Assembly (NCBI GenBank): GCA_900753165.1
Contig: CAADYC010000049.1
Location: 1 to 7,711, forward strand
Reading direction: 5' to 3'
From: Clostridia bacterium
Lineage (GTDB): Bacteria; Bacillota; Clostridia; TANB77; CAG-508
DNA length: 7,711 nucleotides
Shown here: positions 4,885-7,711 of the stretch, one piece after another
How the letters are laid out: each line of letters starts with the position of its first letter
Numbering within the stretch: the stretch's first letter is position 1
Position numbers and translations under genes: made by a program
The notes under the pieces: generated by a model
What the model was told of the DNA's origin: nothing
The model's input: the letters and a program-made list of their open reading frames with translations, nothing else
Databases searched by the model: none

Positions 4885-7401
4885 ATGGAAAAATTAAAAA
4901 TAATCAATAAATTTTATTTAGATAAAGAAAAAGATATAATAGTAAATCTATATCAAACAAATGAAGATGAACTAACATACATATTAGAAACACCAAATCA
5001 TAATACAGGAAATTTAATAACAAACTTAGCAAAAATATGTAAGCTAGAAACAATTAAAAATGAAAAAGATATGAAAGTCATAAAAGGAACTATCCCAGCT
5101 AGTATAAATGGAGATAATCAAGAGGTATATATATTCAGATTAGGTGGTATAAAAATTGCAAACATATATATAGATGGCAGGGTAGAAATTAAAGCTACAA
5201 TTCCGGCTATAAGTAAAACATTAATGTCACAAACAAAAAATTATGATTTAAGCCTAAATCAAACATTAGTAAAATCATATATACTAAAAAAAGCAAAATT
5301 CAGAACAGATTTACATACACATATGAATGCAAATCTATCTGCAGATTGCCTAATAGCTTTAGGAATAAAACACCAAGTTAGATATCCATTATATTATATT
5401 AAAAAAATTGATTTGAAAATAACAAAAGAGCAAGAAGAAAAAATATATGGACAAAGAAAAGAAATTGAAAAACTATTTGAACATTCAGAATTAAAAGGAA
5501 AATATTTAACAAGAAGAATTGATGACAATACTTTTATAAATTTTGCAGATTTAATATTAAATAATTTAGAAAATGCAGATGAAAATATATCGAAAATACG
5601 AAGAAGTTTAGAAATATTAAAAGATGGACAAGCAGTATTTACAAATCTTGAAAAATTATACTTGTATAGATATGTTTTTGCAAAAGGAATAGAAAGCAAA
5701 GAAAAAATAAGACTTGAAAAAAGTAAAATAGAAAAAATTCCAGATAGAGAAATAAAATCAATATTATATAAAATGATAAAAGACTCAGAGAAAAATAGTC
5801 CATATGAAAAAAATAACTTAAGACAAGATAAACTATTATGGATAGCAAGAGAATATCAAAAACAGGGAATATATTATACAGAAATATCAGATACAACGCT
5901 AACAAAAAAAGGAATACCAGCAATTGAATTATTAGAAGAAGTACATCAAATAATGCCTCAAATAGAAAAAGAAACAGGAGTAAAGATTAGATTTCTTGTA
6001 GCAATTAGAAGAATACCACTTACAATAATAAAAGATGCAAAAACAAGCAGTAAGTACTTACGAGAAAATTTAAATATTCTAAAAGCAGTATCAAAAAGTC
6101 CTTATGTTGTAGGAAGTGACTTTATTGGTGAAGAAATAAATGATATATCAGAATTAAAACCAGCAATAAAAGAAATAGTTCAATATGTATGTAATGAAGA
6201 TAATGGATATACAGTAAGAATACATGCTGGCGAAAATGACAGTTTAAGAGACAATGTAATAAAATCAATTGAATGTGTAAAACAAAGTTTAAAACCAGGA
6301 CAAAAAATGCCAAGAGTTAGAATAGGACATGGATTATATACTGCAGATTTAGACTCAGAAGAAGGAAAAAAATTAATAAAAGAAATAAAACAAGCAGGAG
6401 CAGTTCTAGAATTTCAATTAACATCAAATGTAAGATTAAATAATCTAACTAAATTAAAAAATCATCCTATAAAAAAATACTTGGACAATAATATAAAATG
6501 TGTTCAAGGAACAGATGGATGTGGATTTTATGGAACTGACACAGTAGATGAGCAACTAGCAATACAAAATATATTAGGATTAAGTGATGAAAACTTTTTA
6601 AAAATGAGGCGAGTTGAAGATGAAATAATAGAACATGAAAATAATTACTTTGAAGAAAAAAGTAAAAAATTTAAAGAATTTTTAGCAGGAAGAAGCATAA
6701 GAGAGGCAATATTAGAACTAGAAGAAAAAATAGAAGAAGAAAATAAAAACAATAACATACCACTAAGAATAAATGATAAAATAGAGTCAGAAGAAATATT
6801 AAAAGAAAAAATAAAGAAATTACCAACAGATAAAATACCAATAATAATTGCAGGAGGGAGCTTTAATGCTAAGAACAGAGAAACAAAAGTTACAGAAGAA
6901 GGATTAAAAATATTAGAAGAGCTAATCACAAAAATCGATAACCAAAAAGTGTATTTTGTAATAGGGCACAGAGTTGAGGGATATGAAAAAGCAATAATAG
7001 ATATATCAAATAAATTAAATAAGAAACTTGAAATATATGCAATTATACCAAAAATGATTTCAAAAGAGGTAGGAAAAAGACTTATGAATAAGGAAATTAA
7101 TGGAGTTTGTATATCAACTGAAAGTGAAGAATTTGGTATTTATAAAAGTTTTAATTACGAGATTTTTGAAAGGAGAAGTTCTATTGTTATTGCTTTTGAT
7201 GGAAATTCACCTGTTTCTAATATAGTTCAAGAAGCAAAAAATGGAAAAGGTAAGGCAAAAATATATGTTAATATTGAAAATTATAACTTAAGAGTAAAAG
7301 CAAGGTCCCTACAAGGTTATGTTGCTCCATTTGATATAAAAGATAATGATGGAACTGTTGATAAAATCTTAGAAGATAATTTTGAAATAAAAATGAACTA
7401 A
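4885..7401 (+). CDS. Adenosine deaminase-like metal hydrolase with a C-terminal DprA/SLOG-like domain; candidate defence effector
   Basis: The 838-residue protein is far longer than housekeeping adenosine deaminase (about 330-350). Its core has the family signatures: DLHTH (H144, H146, zinc), HAGEN (H447 zinc, E450 proton donor), IGHG (H482), QLTSN (511-515) followed by an HP-containing helix, and GTDG (D544 zinc). These predict hydrolytic deamination of an adenine nucleoside or nucleotide to the inosine form. The usual second Asp of TDDP is Gly545, so base contacts may differ. About 300 residues separate the first and second metal motifs, including a large helical insertion. Residues 1-135 are unrecognised. 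Residues about 650-810 resemble DprA/SLOG folds: IIIAGGSF (653-660), YFVIGHRVEGYEKA (about 690-703), YAIIP, then SSIVIAFDGNSPVSNIVQEAK. No signal peptide or membrane segment is seen, so it is probably cytoplasmic. GGAG (4873-4876), 8 bases before ATG 4885, supports the start. The deaminase fold is firm; the sensor domain and defence role are inference. Confidence 0.8.
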   Translation: MEKLKIINKFYLDKEKDIIVNLYQTNEDELTYILETPNHNTGNLITNLAKICKLETIKNEKDMKVIKGTIPASINGDNQEVYIFRLGGIKIANIYIDGRVEIKATIPAISKTLMSQTKNYDLSLNQTLVKSYILKKAKFRTDLHTHMNANLSADCLIALGIKHQVRYPLYYIKKIDLKITKEQEEKIYGQRKEIEKLFEHSELKGKYLTRRIDDNTFINFADLILNNLENADENISKIRRSLEILKDGQAVFTNLEKLYLYRYVFAKGIESKEKIRLEKSKIEKIPDREIKSILYKMIKDSEKNSPYEKNNLRQDKLLWIAREYQKQGIYYTEISDTTLTKKGIPAIELLEEVHQIMPQIEKETGVKIRFLVAIRRIPLTIIKDAKTSSKYLRENLNILKAVSKSPYVVGSDFIGEEINDISELKPAIKEIVQYVCNEDNGYTVRIHAGENDSLRDNVIKSIECVKQSLKPGQKMPRVRIGHGLYTADLDSEEGKKLIKEIKQAGAVLEFQLTSNVRLNNLTKLKNHPIKKYLDNNIKCVQGTDGCGFYGTDTVDEQLAIQNILGLSDENFLKMRRVEDEIIEHENNYFEEKSKKFKEFLAGRSIREAILELEEKIEEENKNNNIPLRINDKIESEEILKEKIKKLPTDKIPIIIAGGSFNAKNRETKVTEEGLKILEELITKIDNQKVYFVIGHRVEGYEKAIIDISNKLNKKLEIYAIIPKMISKEVGKRLMNKEINGVCISTESEEFGIYKSFNYEIFERRSSIVIAFDGNSPVSNIVQEAKNGKGKAKIYVNIENYNLRVKARSLQGYVAPFDIKDNDGTVDKILEDNFEIKMN

Positions 7402-7424
7402 TTATATAAATAATTAGTTCATTT
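7391..7424. terminator. Perfect hairpin overlapping the deaminase stop codon, probably a bidirectional terminator
   Basis: AAATGAACTAATTA (7391-7404) and its exact complement (7411-7424) form a 14-bp stem around TATAAA, which can close by one more pair. The last codons and TAA (7399-7401) of the deaminase gene lie in the left arm. The minus-strand tRNA-Arg ends 2 bases to the right. Read on the minus strand the hairpin ends in a run of five T, followed by ATTT, so it best serves the tRNA. On the plus strand only TTT precedes CTGG, so termination of the deaminase transcript may be weaker. Confidence 0.65.
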
Positions 7425-7425
7425 C

Positions 7426-7502
<77 letters not shown>

Positions 7503-7511
7503 ATACACTAT

Positions 7512-7540
7512 ATTATAATTGCTTTTTTTATAATATTCAA
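7512..7540 (-). promoter_or_regulatory. Promoter of tRNA-Arg
   Basis: On the minus strand TTGAAT (7535-7540) and a consensus TATAAT (7512-7517) are separated by 17 bases that include an A7 tract. Transcription would start near 7505, only about 3 bases before the mature 5' end at 7502, so the RNase P leader is predicted to be very short. Confidence 0.7.
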
Positions 7541-7550
7541 GTAATTTGTT

Positions 7551-7568
7551 AAAATTTTTAAAAATTTT
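7551..7568. repeat. 18-bp A/T palindrome between the divergent tRNA promoters
   Basis: The run A4-T5-A5-T4 at 7551-7568 equals its own reverse complement. It ends 10 bases upstream of the tRNA-Pro -35 and starts 10 bases upstream of the tRNA-Arg -35. It could act as an UP element or bent A-tract for both promoters, or simply reflect base composition. Confidence 0.5.
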
Positions 7569-7578
7569 CTAAAAATTC

Positions 7579-7607
7579 TTGCAAATACTAAAAAAATGTG
7601 CTATTAT
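7579..7607 (+). promoter_or_regulatory. Promoter of tRNA-Pro
   Basis: TTGCAA (7579-7584) is followed after 17 bases by TATTAT (7602-7607), with TGC directly before the -10 (7599-7601) as an extended element. The predicted start near 7614 leaves about a 24-base leader before the tRNA at 7638. A-tracts upstream may boost it. Confidence 0.65.
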
Positions 7608-7637
7608 ATATAAGCGTTGAGCAAAACATATGTATTT

Positions 7638-7711
7638 CGAGGTGTAGCGCAGTTGGTAGCGCGCGTGGTTTGGGACCATGAGGTCGCAGGTTCGATCCCT
7701 GTCACCTCGAC
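7638..7711 (+). tRNA. tRNA-Pro(TGG), cut by the window edge in the CCA end
   Basis: The cloverleaf has acceptor CGAGGTG/CACCTCG, D stem GCGC/GCGC, anticodon stem CGTGG/CCATG with loop TTTGGGA, and T arm GCAGG-TTCGATC-CCTGT. Anticodon TGG with G37 and the C1-G72 acceptor pair are typical of bacterial tRNA-Pro. The discriminator A is at 7710 and the window stops at the next C, which is consistent with an encoded CCA. Further tRNA genes may follow to the right. Confidence 0.95.

Noticed and set aside
294..6929. Minus-strand open frames inside the three large plus-strand genes, including 1431-1907 and 5394-5699
   Set aside because: They are mirror frames of A+T-rich coding DNA, rich in Phe/Ser/Leu/Ile, with no domain similarity. 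All lie within well-supported genes.

Overview
The window is A+T-rich (about a quarter G+C by eye). It uses strong Shine-Dalgarno sites, TAA stops, TGG for every Trp I checked and tRNAs with encoded CCA. This suggests a low-GC Firmicute (Clostridia/Bacilli type, possibly an uncultured gut lineage) using the standard bacterial code. The species cannot be named from the sequence.

Positions 3-4748 hold a tightly packed plus-strand restriction-modification operon. In order it contains the C-terminal end of a probable DNA methyltransferase subunit (open at the left edge), a complete Eco57I-like gamma-type adenine methyltransferase (DPACKTG and NPPY motifs), and a 957-residue fusion. The fusion joins a GIY-YIG/T5orf172-like nuclease, a superfamily 2 DExH helicase/translocase and a UvrD/PcrA-type Tudor-like tail. 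The first two genes overlap by 8 bp and the next two are 2 bp apart, so translation is probably coupled. The likely scheme is that the methyltransferase subunits mark self DNA while the nuclease-translocase attacks unmodified DNA. A long hairpin with a T-rich 3' arm ends the operon.

Positions 4796-7401 hold a separately promoted single gene for an 838-residue protein. It has an adenosine/AMP deaminase-like metal hydrolase core (HTH, HAGEN, GHG, TSN and TDG motifs) with unusual flanking regions, and a C-terminal Rossmann-like domain that resembles the DprA/SLOG nucleotide-binding fold. Its position next to a restriction system, and the combination of a nucleotide deaminase with a possible nucleotide-ligand sensor, make it the best candidate for an undescribed defence effector. 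It recalls RADAR RdrB and the CRISPR-associated deaminase Cad1, but no RdrA ATPase, CARF domain or CRISPR array is visible here.

Positions 7391-7711 hold a perfect hairpin overlapping the deaminase stop codon, a minus-strand tRNA-Arg(ACG), an A/T-rich spacer with two divergent promoters around an 18-bp palindrome, and a plus-strand tRNA-Pro(TGG) cut by the right edge. The defence-like genes therefore lie next to tRNA genes, a common setting for accessory islands, although no integrase or attachment-site duplication is visible.
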